Assembly (NCBI RefSeq): GCF_011947265.1
Contig: NZ_JAATHD010000025.1
Span: 23,752-87,751 of the forward strand
From: Paenibacillus sp. HB172176
GTDB taxonomy: Bacteria; Bacillota; Bacilli; Paenibacillales; Paenibacillaceae
Length of the DNA: 64,000 bases
Reading direction: 5' to 3'
This document shows, piece after piece, positions 17,075 to 25,804 of this stretch. Both the position numbers and the translations under genes were made by a program. The notes below the pieces were generated by a model. It ran no database searches, had not been told where the DNA came from, and saw only the letters and a program-made list of their open reading frames with translations. Within the stretch, counting starts at the first letter, position 1. The number at the start of each line of letters is the position of its first letter.

Positions 17075-18483
17075 GAAATCTGCTGAATCGGCTACGTGCC
17101 CTTCCATTCAAATGGCGAATCACGGTCTGGGTAACGTTGTGGATGTGCGTCTTCTTCATGCTCTACAATTCCGTTCAATATCTGGTGCTCGATCGCTGGA
17201 TTCTTGCTCAAGAGGAAGACTCCATCAAGAAGAGCATGGACGAAATCCAAGTCTATTATGCCAATAGCGGAGCCAAGGAAATCTCGCAGGGAAAGAGCTT
17301 TCTGGAGAAGGTGAACGAGAAGGATGAGATGATACGCATCATTGATCGCGACGGCAATCTTGTGCTCATTATTGGCGATGAAAAGATGAACAGTTGGGTG
17401 CTCCCCATGAGACCTGCTTCGAGCAAGCTTCGCAGTCTCTGGCATGATCAGGATCATATACTGGTGATTAGCCGTTCGATTCAAGCAGGCGATTTCGAGG
17501 GAACGGTCGAAATCGTCCGCAACTTGGAGAACTATGAACAATTGAACCATCTCTTGCTCCTTGTCATGATCATTGGAGGCCTATGCGGGATAGCCATCAG
17601 CGCCTTCAGCGGCGTCTTACTGGGAAGGCAATTCGTGAAACCAATTGGAAGATTGACAATCGCTATACAGAATATTAAACGCAGAGGGTTATCCCAGCGC
17701 GTTGAATTTCATAACAACGGAGATGAATTATCCCAGCTAAGCGCGATGTTTAACGGCATGATGGATCAATTAGAGGAGGCCTTTCAGCAACAGCATCAAT
17801 TTGTCGAAGATGCTTCTCATGAGCTGCGAACGCCGATTGCCATCCTAGAAGGACATCTCAATCTGCTGAAGCGCTGGGGAAAGGATGATCCGGCTGTTCT
17901 GAACGAATCGTTGCATGCCGCGCTTGAAGAATTGACAAGACTCAAGCATCTCTCGCAAGATTTGCTTGCCGCCTCCGAGTCGAATGCCGTCTCTCAAGAG
18001 TGGAATCAAGCCGATCTGTCTCCGCTTGTCATCAAAATTGTGGATGATTTCTCGCTGCTGCATCCCGAATTCGCATATGATGTGGACACACAGTCTCTAT
18101 CCCGCGTTAAGCTGGCTATCACGGAGCATCATCTGAAGCAGATCCTGACCATCGTGATTGATAATGCCATTAAATATTCACGAGATAAGAAGCATATCCG
18201 CGTCACAGGCACAGCTGTTCCCCCTGAGAACCACAAGCATGTGCAAGATCACATGTATCGCGTCGAAATTATCGACTACGGGCCCGGAATCCCGGAGGAG
18301 CATCTTCCCCATGTGTTCGATCGCTTCTATCGCGCGGATAAAGCGAGAAGCCGCGCGATAGGAGGAAGCGGACTGGGACTTGCGATTGCCAAGAAGCTTG
18401 TTCAGAAATATGAGGGCACGATCCGTCTCTCCAGCTCCGAACAAGGAACGATTGCAATCATCGAATTGCCAAGGAGTCTTTAA
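17071..18483 (+). CDS. Sensor histidine kinase
   Basis: The 470-residue product has a first membrane helix near residues 17-38, an extracytoplasmic sensor of about 120 residues, a second membrane helix (LLLLVMIIGGLCGIAISAFS), a HAMP linker, the dimerisation box DASHELRTPIAILEGH with the phospho-His near 250, and the ATPase boxes IVIDNAIKYS, DYGPGIPEEH and GGSGLGLAIAKKL. It works with the response regulator immediately upstream and is followed one base later by a PAP2 gene. Confidence 0.94.
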   Translation: MRNLLNRLRALPFKWRITVWVTLWMCVFFMLYNSVQYLVLDRWILAQEEDSIKKSMDEIQVYYANSGAKEISQGKSFLEKVNEKDEMIRIIDRDGNLVLIIGDEKMNSWVLPMRPASSKLRSLWHDQDHILVISRSIQAGDFEGTVEIVRNLENYEQLNHLLLLVMIIGGLCGIAISAFSGVLLGRQFVKPIGRLTIAIQNIKRRGLSQRVEFHNNGDELSQLSAMFNGMMDQLEEAFQQQHQFVEDASHELRTPIAILEGHLNLLKRWGKDDPAVLNESLHAALEELTRLKHLSQDLLAASESNAVSQEWNQADLSPLVIKIVDDFSLLHPEFAYDVDTQSLSRVKLAITEHHLKQILTIVIDNAIKYSRDKKHIRVTGTAVPPENHKHVQDHMYRVEIIDYGPGIPEEHLPHVFDRFYRADKARSRAIGGSGLGLAIAKKLVQKYEGTIRLSSSEQGTIAIIELPRSL

Positions 18484-18484
18484 T

Positions 18485-19123
18485 ATGACACTGAAACGTT
18501 TGTTCACAGAAGCATACTTGCTAAGCGCGCTTTGCGCGCTCGGTTTCGCGCTCATCGCTGTTCTCATTGGCGATCATAAGATTAGGGCGTTTGATCTCAA
18601 GTGGATCTCCATTATTCAAGGCTATGAGAGCAGCGCTTTAACGCCAATCATGACCTTCTTCACCGCAATTGGAGCCGGAGCTCCCGTCATCTTCATCACA
18701 CTCGCGATTATGGCGGTATTATTTTTTGTTCTCCATTACCGCAGAGAATTAGTGTTTTTTGCAGGCGTGGTGATTGGCTCTGCTTTATTGAATATGTTAC
18801 TGAAAATCCTGTTCCATCGCGCGCGTCCTCTCCTCCATCGTATCGCGGATGCGAATGGGTACAGCTTTCCCAGCGGTCACTCTATGGCGGCCTTTACGTT
18901 ATACGGCATACTCAGCTTCTTGCTGTGGAAGCATGCTCGAAGAATATGGATTCGCAGCCTCATTATCTTTCTCGGCACATGCATAGTTGCTATGATTGGC
19001 ATTAGCCGTATTTATCTTGGCGTGCATTATCCGAGCGATGTGTTTGGCGGCTATTTGGCCAGCGGCGCCTGGATAAGCATTAATATATGGCTGTATCAGC
19101 GTAGAAGGGTGCGTGTCAAGTGA
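18485..19123 (+). CDS. PAP2-family membrane phosphatase
   Basis: The 212-residue product has about six membrane helices and the motifs LLKILFHRARP, FPSGHSMAAFTLYG and SRIYLGVHYPSDVFGG, placing it with phosphatidic-acid or undecaprenyl-diphosphate phosphatases. It starts one base after the kinase stop, with AAGGAG inside the kinase gene end, so it is the third gene of the two-component operon. The substrate is unproved. A weak stem (GTCAAG/CTTGAC) spans its stop codon. Confidence 0.87.
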   Translation: MTLKRLFTEAYLLSALCALGFALIAVLIGDHKIRAFDLKWISIIQGYESSALTPIMTFFTAIGAGAPVIFITLAIMAVLFFVLHYRRELVFFAGVVIGSALLNMLLKILFHRARPLLHRIADANGYSFPSGHSMAAFTLYGILSFLLWKHARRIWIRSLIIFLGTCIVAMIGISRIYLGVHYPSDVFGGYLASGAWISINIWLYQRRRVRVK

Positions 19124-19164
19124 GAAAACCTCTTGACGGCGTCCTTTAAAAGCAGCGATCTGCT

Positions 19165-19350
19165 CTAACGGACTTTTTGTCCTCTTAGACGGCGTTTTTC
19201 AATACTCGCTTGCTCTAACGGACTTTTTGTCCTCTTAGCCAACCAAACGAGCGAAAAAACAACGGGATTAACCAGCTAAGAGGCGAATAGGTCCGTTAAA
19301 AATCTGGGCTAGCTAAAAAGAGCTTCTAAGGGTCGAAAAAGTCCGTTACA
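19165..19350. repeat. Family B palindromic intergenic repeat
   Basis: CTAACGGACTTTTTGTCCTC occurs at the left and again about 50 bases later. The right half carries the inverse (CTAAGAGG, GTCCGTTA, and a second GTCCGTTA at the end). The element can fold on itself. The remaining spacer up to hmp holds a family C copy and the hmp terminator. Confidence 0.65.
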
Positions 19351-19421
19351 GTTGCAAGCAGAGCAGCCTCTCACTCATCCCGTTTCCTTAATCGCATTGA
19401 ATTCTCTCCGGCCATGGGATC

Positions 19422-19606
19422 CTAACGAAGACTCATAACGTTAAATGCCTGAATCTCAGGCCTGCGTGAATCTAACGAAGATTCACATCGTTACTTCATC
19501 AAAGCGAGCATGATTGCTGCCCGAAACCATGAAATAAGACGATAGATCCTCGTTAAATTTGAATAGGTTGCCTTTTTATGGACTTAACGTTATCAAGTTT
19601 CGTTAG
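19422..19606. repeat. Family C palindromic repeat, uninterrupted
   Basis: It opens CTAACGAAGACTCATAACG, repeats CTAACGAAGATTCACATCG, and ends with GTTTCGTTAG. The segment TTCATCAAAGCGAGCATG is shared almost exactly with the copy near 63170. This copy has no family A insertion and shows the empty form. Confidence 0.65.
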
Positions 19607-19783
19607 AGTTCCGCCTATCTCCACACCTGTCTCCATCAAAGCCACTTTTCTAGATCTTTCCGCTTTTCGAGGTCTTTCCTTTATGTTCGACCTGCAGCTT
19701 TCCAGAGCAAAGCTGCTTTGTAAGCATCATATAGCTAATACCGCCTAAAAAAGTGCGTAACTCGAAACTTTATAAATTCAGGC

Positions 19784-19838
19784 TGTAAAAAAACGAAAAA
19801 GGCGCGTCTCTGCAGGAAAGAAACCCCTGCAAAAGACG
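19784..19838 (-). terminator. Terminator of hmp
   Basis: On the minus strand GTCTTTTGCAGG pairs with CCTGCAGAGAC, and the stem is followed by GCGCCTTTTTCGTTTTTTT. Confidence 0.8.
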
Positions 19839-19851
19839 ACCTTTGCGCTTC

Positions 19852-21114
19852 TTACAACTGCCCCGCAGGTCCGAAAAATTCATAATAAATCGAGGACTCC
19901 GGCACGCCGAGCTGCTTCAAGTGCTGATTGATCTGCTTCATGAACGGGATGGGGCCGCAGAAGTAGTAGACTGCATCCGCGCCTGGAGTAATCAATTCCA
20001 GCCATTCACGCTCAATGAACCCTTCCCGATGGAATGCATTCCGCTTGCGATCGTCCTCCGTCGGATTCTGGTAGCAATAATAGACGGTTATATGCTCATG
20101 CGCTTCAGCCAGCTCATCCGTCTGCTCCCGCATTGCGTGGAACTCGCCGTTCCTCGCGGCATGGATGAAGGTGACGGGCCGCGAAGCTCCTGCTATTGCC
20201 ATCTTCGCTGTTCCCGCTTTCGTTTCTGCTACCACTTCCGCTTCCGCCAATGTCTTCAGCATGCTCATCATCGGCGTAATGCCGACGCCGCCGCTCAACA
20301 GCACGACAGGGCGGTCGTCATCCTGGTCGAGCACGAATTGTCCCGCCGGAGCCGACAGCCAAATTCGCTCCCCCTCTTCCGCATACCGATGAAGCGCATT
20401 CGATGCCGTGCCCTCCGGCTTCTCCGAGGTCGCTTCCTCGCGCTTGACCGAGATGCGGTAATACGGCTTGCCGGGCGAATCAGACAGGCTGTATTGGCGA
20501 ATATGCGTGTATGCCTCTCCCGGAATGTCCAGCTTCACGCTGACATATTGTCCCGGCAGGAAATCGGCGATGGCTTTGCCGTCCTCAGGCTCCAGATAGA
20601 AGGAGGTGATAACCTCGCTTTCCTTCACGCGGCGCTCCACCCTGAAGGCGCGGAAGCCTTCCCAGCCGCCATGCTGCCCCTCCGCTTCCTCATACATGCT
20701 TTTCTCGACGCCGATAAAGGCATCCGCAATAACCTGATACGCATCTCCCCATGCTGCTAGCACCTCTTCCGTCGCCCCGTCGCCAAGCACATCCTTCATC
20801 GCAAGCAAGAGATGCTCGCCGACGACCGGATAATGCTCCGGCTTGACTCCCAGGCTTCTATGCTTATGGGCAATCCCTTTCACAACGGGCAATATCGTCT
20901 CCAAACGATCGATATGCAGCGCAGCCGCGTAGACCGCATTCGCAAGCGCGCCTTGCTGCCTGCCTTGCTTCTGGTTCGCGTGATTGAATAGATTCAGCAG
21001 CTCGGGATGATTCGTGAACAGCAGCTCATAGAAGCGCTTCGTAACGGCAACGCCATGCTCCTCCAGCACTGGCACCGTCGATTTGATAATCGCTATCGTT
21101 TCTTGCTTCAGCAT
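19852..21114 (-). CDS. hmp: Flavohaemoprotein (nitric oxide dioxygenase)
   Basis: Hmp oxidises nitric oxide to nitrate using oxygen and NAD(P)H in the cytosol. The 420-residue product has a globin domain (about 1-140; the proximal His lies in AHKHRSLGV), an FAD-binding domain with RQYSLSD, and an NAD-binding domain with LSGGVGITPMMSML and the end YEFFGPAG. Between MMSMLKTLAEA and RPVTFIHAARN it has an Ala/Lys-rich stretch of about 17 residues that seems longer than in most Hmp proteins. A Crp/Fnr-type palindrome at about -41.5 to its predicted start suggests activation under low oxygen. Confidence 0.95.
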   Translation of the reverse strand: MLKQETIAIIKSTVPVLEEHGVAVTKRFYELLFTNHPELLNLFNHANQKQGRQQGALANAVYAAALHIDRLETILPVVKGIAHKHRSLGVKPEHYPVVGEHLLLAMKDVLGDGATEEVLAAWGDAYQVIADAFIGVEKSMYEEAEGQHGGWEGFRAFRVERRVKESEVITSFYLEPEDGKAIADFLPGQYVSVKLDIPGEAYTHIRQYSLSDSPGKPYYRISVKREEATSEKPEGTASNALHRYAEEGERIWLSAPAGQFVLDQDDDRPVVLLSGGVGITPMMSMLKTLAEAEVVAETKAGTAKMAIAGASRPVTFIHAARNGEFHAMREQTDELAEAHEHITVYYCYQNPTEDDRKRNAFHREGFIEREWLELITPGADAVYYFCGPIPFMKQINQHLKQLGVPESSIYYEFFGPAGQL

Positions 21115-21163
21115 AATAAAAAGCTCCTTCCGGCTTTCAGCGTGTGTTGTTCTCTACGCCTTA

Positions 21164-21206
21164 AGTATACGGAAGGAGCCTCAAATGCCCTGTGATTGCA
21201 ATCACA
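21164..21206 (-). promoter_or_regulatory. hmp promoter with Crp/Fnr-type operator
   Basis: A perfect 16-base palindrome TGTGATTGCAATCACA occupies 21191-21206, fitting the TGTGA-N6-TCACA consensus of CRP and Bacillus Fnr. On the minus strand a TATACT -10 box lies at 21169-21164, so transcription should start near 21157 and the palindrome centre falls at about -41.5, the class II activator position. No good -35 box is needed or seen. Confidence 0.72.
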
Positions 21207-21232
21207 CGAAATGCAAGCAATCTGTGACGCGT

Positions 21233-23470
21233 TTAGTACGCCCGAATCTCAATCAACTCTGTTCTCGGACAGCCATTGGTGCTTTCGCAAACCAGTCTCA
21301 GCTCGGAGATAAGGCCCTCCGGCGCCAACGCATGCACGCGCTTACGCTTCCGATTCGCCTTCTCTTGATGCAGGACCGTCCACGCGCCGTCGACCAGAGC
21401 TTCAATCCGGTAATCCTTCACAAGCTCCGGAATGATCTCGAAGTCGGTGCGATGATGATGCAGATTGATCAAATCCTCGTTCACGTCGTCATTGAAGGTA
21501 AGATGGAGCTCCTTCACGGCAACGGGACGCGCCCAAGCGAGCGTCAACGCTTGCTCCTCCGAGGATGCCTCGGAGATCCACATATGCTGACCGCCATACG
21601 GGCGAACATAGCCGTCTATCGCCTTCGCAGGACCGAATACGTCGACCAGGCCAATCGTGCGGAAGCAGGCCGGTTTGCGCGTGTGCTGGCGAATCGACCA
21701 TTTCACGACCGGCTGCGCCACATCATGATGCTCGAGCTGCACGACCGCGCGCGATTCCCTGCTCTCCTTGCTGCTGAGCACGCCCGTCATCGGCTCATGG
21801 GACAGATGCAGCTTGATCGCCTCATTCGCCTTCACGATGACGAAGACCGACTGCTCCTTCTCCGGCGACCACGCCAGATCGAAGGAAATCCACTGCTTCT
21901 CGCCGGATTCAATCGCAGCCGACGCTTTCGCCTCGAGCGTATGCGGCACATAATTCTCCTCGCGTCCCGTCGACCACAGTTCGACCTCTACGGTCGTCTC
22001 GCCGCTTGCATCCAGCAGCAGCTCGATGCCCTCCAAACGGTCAATGGGGAAAATAATGCCGAAATCCGTATCCATGCTTTGCGTTTCATGCGAATGCTCG
22101 ATACGAATCTGCTTCGTCGCGCTTGTCGCGCTTGCGACGGCCTGTCTTGCCAGATCCTCCGGATCCTGATTCACCAGGCCGACGACGGAAGCATCCTGGC
22201 GAAGCAACGTTTGCTGCAGCTCCTGCAGGTACTCTTTCACGAGCGTGCGAGGCGACACCTTGTTCTTCACGCAGAGCGCCGCTCCCGTTCCCGCCGCTTC
22301 TCCGATTACCGCGCAGGTCGCCATGACGCGAGTTGTGCCGAAGGCCACATGCGTCGCGCTGATATCTCTGCCGGCCATCAGCATATTGCTGATATTAGCC
22401 GAATAGAGCGAGCGGAACGGAATATGATAGATGCCGTCCATATGCATATGCTTCGAGCCGCTTTCCGTCGCGTACATCCCCTGCGGCGGATGAAGATCGA
22501 TCGACCAGCCGCCGAAGGCGACGCGGTCCTCGAACGGCTCCTGCGCCAGAATATCTCCTTGGCTGAGCACATAATCGCCGGTGAAGCGGCGATATTCCCG
22601 CTTGCCGGGAACGCTGCCTACCCACTCGAGCGTCATATTGTCGGCGTCGAATTGCCCCGAGTTTTTGATATAATCCCAAATCCCGTAGATCGCCGCCCAC
22701 AGCTCGTCTCGAACCATCTCGTTATCGTGAACGATATCATGCTCGCCGCCCCATTCGATCCACCAGTAATGGCAGCCCGAATCTCCGCTTCTGATGACGC
22801 GCTTCAGCGGAATGGTCGTTTTCGTTATGTCTCTCGCAAAGCTTGGCGGCACGTATTTCACTGGACGGCCTTCGTCCTTCGTATAGAACAGAATCGTGCT
22901 GCCGAGCGTAATGTCGTCCGCGACCTCGGGCGCCCATACTTCATTGTATTCATGACGCGCCTCGCGCCCGATGCGATATTTCGCCCCTGCCAGGAAGCCG
23001 ACAAGACCGTCGCCCGTGCAGTCGATGAACTGCTTGCTCTCGAAGCGAATGCGTCTCTCCGAGCCCATCATCCAGCCGATGACCGCGTGAATTTCGCGCT
23101 GCTCCTCGGTTCCCTGCGCCTCCACCTCATGCACGTCGGTATTGAGATACAATGAAATATTTGGTTCCGCTTTCACCGTTTCGAGCATAACCAGATCCCA
23201 ATAGTATGGATTTCCTTCCGGATTCCGATACTGATTCTCCACGAACATCTCGCCCATGATGCCCGTCTCACGCGCATAACGATGAATGCCATGTCCAGTT
23301 GCGCCGCATACCCATACCCGCACCTCGCTGCTCGAGTTTCCTCCTAGCACGGGCCTGTTCTGAATCAAGGCTACCTTGCTGCCGAGTCTCGCTGCCGCAA
23401 CAGCCGCACATATGCCCGCAAGACCGCCTCCAATGACCGTAATATCGGTTTGAACCGTCTCCTGCCTCAT
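21233..23470 (-). CDS. FAD-dependent oxidoreductase with C-terminal beta domain
   Basis: The 745-residue product has an N-terminal FAD-binding Rossmann motif (ITVIGGGLAGICAAVAAARLG) with NRPVLGGNSSSEVRVW, which is typical of the FAD_oxidored family common in sugar-degradation clusters. A second conserved phrase, NMLMAGRDISATHVAFGTTR, ends the oxidoreductase part near residue 410. The last 300 residues look like carbohydrate-binding beta domains (VEVELWSTGREE, LTLAWARPVAVKELHLTF). The start is the ATG 11 bases after GGAGG. The divergent AraC gene suggests sugar control. The substrate is unknown. Confidence 0.82.
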   Translation of the reverse strand: MRQETVQTDITVIGGGLAGICAAVAAARLGSKVALIQNRPVLGGNSSSEVRVWVCGATGHGIHRYARETGIMGEMFVENQYRNPEGNPYYWDLVMLETVKAEPNISLYLNTDVHEVEAQGTEEQREIHAVIGWMMGSERRIRFESKQFIDCTGDGLVGFLAGAKYRIGREARHEYNEVWAPEVADDITLGSTILFYTKDEGRPVKYVPPSFARDITKTTIPLKRVIRSGDSGCHYWWIEWGGEHDIVHDNEMVRDELWAAIYGIWDYIKNSGQFDADNMTLEWVGSVPGKREYRRFTGDYVLSQGDILAQEPFEDRVAFGGWSIDLHPPQGMYATESGSKHMHMDGIYHIPFRSLYSANISNMLMAGRDISATHVAFGTTRVMATCAVIGEAAGTGAALCVKNKVSPRTLVKEYLQELQQTLLRQDASVVGLVNQDPEDLARQAVASATSATKQIRIEHSHETQSMDTDFGIIFPIDRLEGIELLLDASGETTVEVELWSTGREENYVPHTLEAKASAAIESGEKQWISFDLAWSPEKEQSVFVIVKANEAIKLHLSHEPMTGVLSSKESRESRAVVQLEHHDVAQPVVKWSIRQHTRKPACFRTIGLVDVFGPAKAIDGYVRPYGGQHMWISEASSEEQALTLAWARPVAVKELHLTFNDDVNEDLINLHHHRTDFEIIPELVKDYRIEALVDGAWTVLHQEKANRKRKRVHALAPEGLISELRLVCESTNGCPRTELIEIRAY

Positions 23471-23589
23471 TCTTACCGCCACCTCCATAATATCTATAAT
23501 TTCATTGTAGGCGCTTGAATGATTCGTTAGAATGCATTAAATTACAGATATATATCCAAAATTTCATTTTCCGAGAAGAGGTGGCGAGG

Positions 23590-24363
23590 ATGTCAGACTG
23601 CGTTTCGCGGCTAATCTCCCATGTTTATTGGCAGCACAAAGAGCAGTTCCAACTGGCAAGCGATCAATACGAGGAGTGGGTCATGTTCGTCATCGAATCG
23701 GGGGAGATGAAGTTCCGCATTGCCGGTCGGGAAGGAACGGCGGAAGCCGGCGATCTTATTCTCTGTCCGCCTCTCACCGACTTCGAGAGAGAGACCATCA
23801 CCCCGCTGACCTTCCACTTTCTCGTCCTCGATTGCAAGCCGGAGGAGCAAGCGCCGATCGGCAGGATTCGGTTGTCCAGACAGGGAAGAGTGGCGGATAA
23901 TTGCTCCATGCTTCGCCGCAATGCCGGCAGCAGATCGCCGTTTGCCTGGGAGCTGCGCTCGCATCTTGCCCATGATTTGTGGCTGCTGATCCTGATGGAG
24001 CATACGAGTCTTGGAGCCGATGGAGCCCAGAAGCATGCGGCGAACCCCGTTATGCTCGAGGTGAGAAATTACTTGAATGCCCATGCCTGCGAAGCGTTGT
24101 TGCTGAAGGATGTCGCCGGCAGGTTCCAGTTAACCCCCGTGCAGCTCACCAGGCAATTTCAGTCGGCATTCGGCGAGAAGCCGAATGACTATGTTACGGA
24201 TCTTCGCATGCAGCAGGCATCCGAGCTTCTGCGCACGACCAACTGGACCATCGACGCCATTGCGGCGGAATGCGGCTACGAGAACGGCTTCTACCTGAGC
24301 CGGATCTTCACGGCCCGCATCGGCATGAACCCTTCGAGCTACAGGCAGAAGCTGCAGCTATAG
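23590..24363 (+). CDS. AraC-family regulator, divergent from the FAD oxidoreductase
   Basis: This 257-residue protein has an N-terminal cupin-type sensor (EEWVMFVIESGEMKFRIAG; EAGDLILCPP) and the AraC double helix-turn-helix at its end (VAGRFQLTPVQLTRQFQSAF; IAAECGYENGFYLSRIFTARIG). The ATG 8 bases after GAGG is preferred over an ATG 75 bases upstream. Divergence from the oxidoreductase gene by about 120 bases makes that gene the likely target. Confidence 0.9.
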   Translation: MSDCVSRLISHVYWQHKEQFQLASDQYEEWVMFVIESGEMKFRIAGREGTAEAGDLILCPPLTDFERETITPLTFHFLVLDCKPEEQAPIGRIRLSRQGRVADNCSMLRRNAGSRSPFAWELRSHLAHDLWLLILMEHTSLGADGAQKHAANPVMLEVRNYLNAHACEALLLKDVAGRFQLTPVQLTRQFQSAFGEKPNDYVTDLRMQQASELLRTTNWTIDAIAAECGYENGFYLSRIFTARIGMNPSSYRQKLQL

Positions 24364-24374
24364 AAGCGGCAAAC

Positions 24375-24399
24375 GGCAAGCGCCTTGGTGGCGCCTGCC
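24375..24399. terminator. Hairpin between convergent AraC and nitroreductase genes
   Basis: GGCAAGCGCC pairs with GGCGCCTGCC around TTGGT, with one mismatch. The flanks are not T-rich, so termination is likely but not certain. Confidence 0.5.
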
Positions 24400-24466
24400 G
24401 CTTCCGCTTGCCGACTGTCATCTACAGCTGTAATGTCCTGCTTCGAGCGACCTCCCGGCCATCCGG

Positions 24467-25180
24467 TTATTCAACCCATTGCACGATTTCCTCCATCGCC
24501 TGCCTCGACTTCGGACGCGCCGGCTGCTCCTTGCGATAGCCGAAGGCTACGAAGCAAGCTACGCCGAATTCCTCTCCGTCCAGAAGTCCTTCCTCCCGCA
24601 GCGCTTGCTCCACTCCGTCTTTGTCAAAGCCCTCCATTGGACACGAATCGATGCCGATCTGAGCGGCGGCCGTCATCATATTGCCCACAGCCAGATAAGT
24701 TTGCCGGCAAGCCCACTCGAACATTGCGCGGTCATTCTCAATGAGCTTGAAGCCCTCGTTCAGAAATTGTTCATACTTCTGCTCCAGCATATCCGCAATG
24801 GCATCCGGCAGATGATGAACCTCCCGCATGATCCTCTGCACATGCGGCGAATCCGGAAGCATGGCTTGCTTCTTGCGCGCAAGAGCAACGACAAGATGGC
24901 TCGCCGTCGGGAGCTGTCCCTGCCCTCCCCAGACAACGGGAAGCAGCTTTCTCCGCAGCGCTTCGTTCTGCAGGACAAGGAAACGCCACGGCTCAAAGCC
25001 GTAAGAGCTCGGCGACAAGCGCGCGGTTTCCAATATGAACCCGAAGTCCTCCTGTGGTATTTTTTTCGATGAGTCGAACGCCTTGCAGGCATGTCTGAAC
25101 CCGAATGCCTCCAGAATGGATGCTTTCTTGTCCTCTTTCGTTGCTTCATTCGTCAAGTGGTTTGTCGTTTCTGCTGTCAT
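24467..25180 (-). CDS. NAD(P)H-dependent nitroreductase-family protein
   Basis: The 237-residue flavoprotein belongs to the nitroreductase family, which reduces nitroaromatics and quinones with FMN. Recognisable parts are FGFRHACKAFDSSKKIP (FMN phosphate contact), LSPSSYGFEPWRFLVLQN, YLAVGNMMTAAAQIGIDSCPMEGFD, and the end EFGVACFVAFGYRKEQ. The start ATG lies 8 bases after AAAGGAGTG. A divergent HxlR regulator with a palindrome between them suggests repression relieved by electrophiles, as for YodB-controlled nitroreductases in Bacillus; this is inferred. Confidence 0.92.
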   Translation of the reverse strand: MTAETTNHLTNEATKEDKKASILEAFGFRHACKAFDSSKKIPQEDFGFILETARLSPSSYGFEPWRFLVLQNEALRRKLLPVVWGGQGQLPTASHLVVALARKKQAMLPDSPHVQRIMREVHHLPDAIADMLEQKYEQFLNEGFKLIENDRAMFEWACRQTYLAVGNMMTAAAQIGIDSCPMEGFDKDGVEQALREEGLLDGEEFGVACFVAFGYRKEQPARPKSRQAMEEIVQWVE

Positions 25181-25265
25181 GACTTCCACACTCCTTTATG
25201 TTTTTTCTTCTTTTTATTATAATGAATGCATACAAAAATTAAAGTACGCACATTCATGATAGATA

Positions 25266-25281
25266 GTATCAATATTGATAC
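25266..25281. promoter_or_regulatory. Perfect 16-bp palindrome, likely HxlR operator
   Basis: GTATCAATATTGATAC is a perfect inverted repeat 18 bases before the hxlR start, between the divergent nitroreductase and HxlR genes. It would be the natural site for HxlR to control both. The regulator is inferred from position. Confidence 0.65.
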
Positions 25282-25298
25282 CATAGGAGGCTGGCGAA

Positions 25299-25667
25299 AT
25301 GACAAAATCGTTGGAAGAGCCCATAAAAGCGATGGATGCGGGCTCAACGTTAGAATGCTCGGATTACGTGGAGTGTCCCGTAGAATATACATTGAAGATT
25401 ATAGGAGGAAGCTGGAAATCCATCCTGCTATACCGTCTCATGAGCGGCACGATGCGATTCAACGAGCTGCGCAGAAGCTGTCCTAACATTACGCAGCGAA
25501 TGCTCACTCTGCAATTAAGAGATCTCGAAGAACACGGTCTCGTGCACCGGAAGGTGTATGCGGAGGTGCCGCCCAAGGTCGAATACTCGTTAACGGATAA
25601 AGGCAGATCGGTGCTTCCCATCATTCGCATGATGAAGGAATGGGGCGAGGAGCAGCGACAGCTATAG
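25299..25667 (+). CDS. HxlR-family regulator
   Basis: The 122-residue winged-helix protein carries the HxlR signature CPVEYTLKIIGGSWKSILLYRL, with a conserved N-terminal Cys that in YodB-type members senses quinones and diamide, plus TQRMLTLQLRDLEEHGLVHR (recognition helix and wing). A second Cys lies in ECSDYVECP. AGGAGG is 8 bases before the ATG. It is divergent from the nitroreductase and shares its palindromic spacer. Confidence 0.92.
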   Translation: MTKSLEEPIKAMDAGSTLECSDYVECPVEYTLKIIGGSWKSILLYRLMSGTMRFNELRRSCPNITQRMLTLQLRDLEEHGLVHRKVYAEVPPKVEYSLTDKGRSVLPIIRMMKEWGEEQRQL

Positions 25668-25804
25668 GCGGAGAGCCGTGCTGTCTAGACGAATGTCTCC
25701 GCGTCCCCGAACCGAACACCCTCCAATGAAAATCCCTTTCCAATGGCAAATTCGCCGCTTCCCTCATACAATACTCTGAGCCTATATGTAGGAGGTTGTT
25801 CAAG

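Noticed and set aside
19115..19137. Terminator over the PAP2 stop codon
   Set aside because: GTCAAG/CTTGAC is only a 6-bp stem with an 11-base loop and no T run, so I do not call it.
25796..25804. TTG start for panD
   Set aside because: GGAGG directly touches this codon, leaving no spacing, and it would add three residues not found in PanD proteins.
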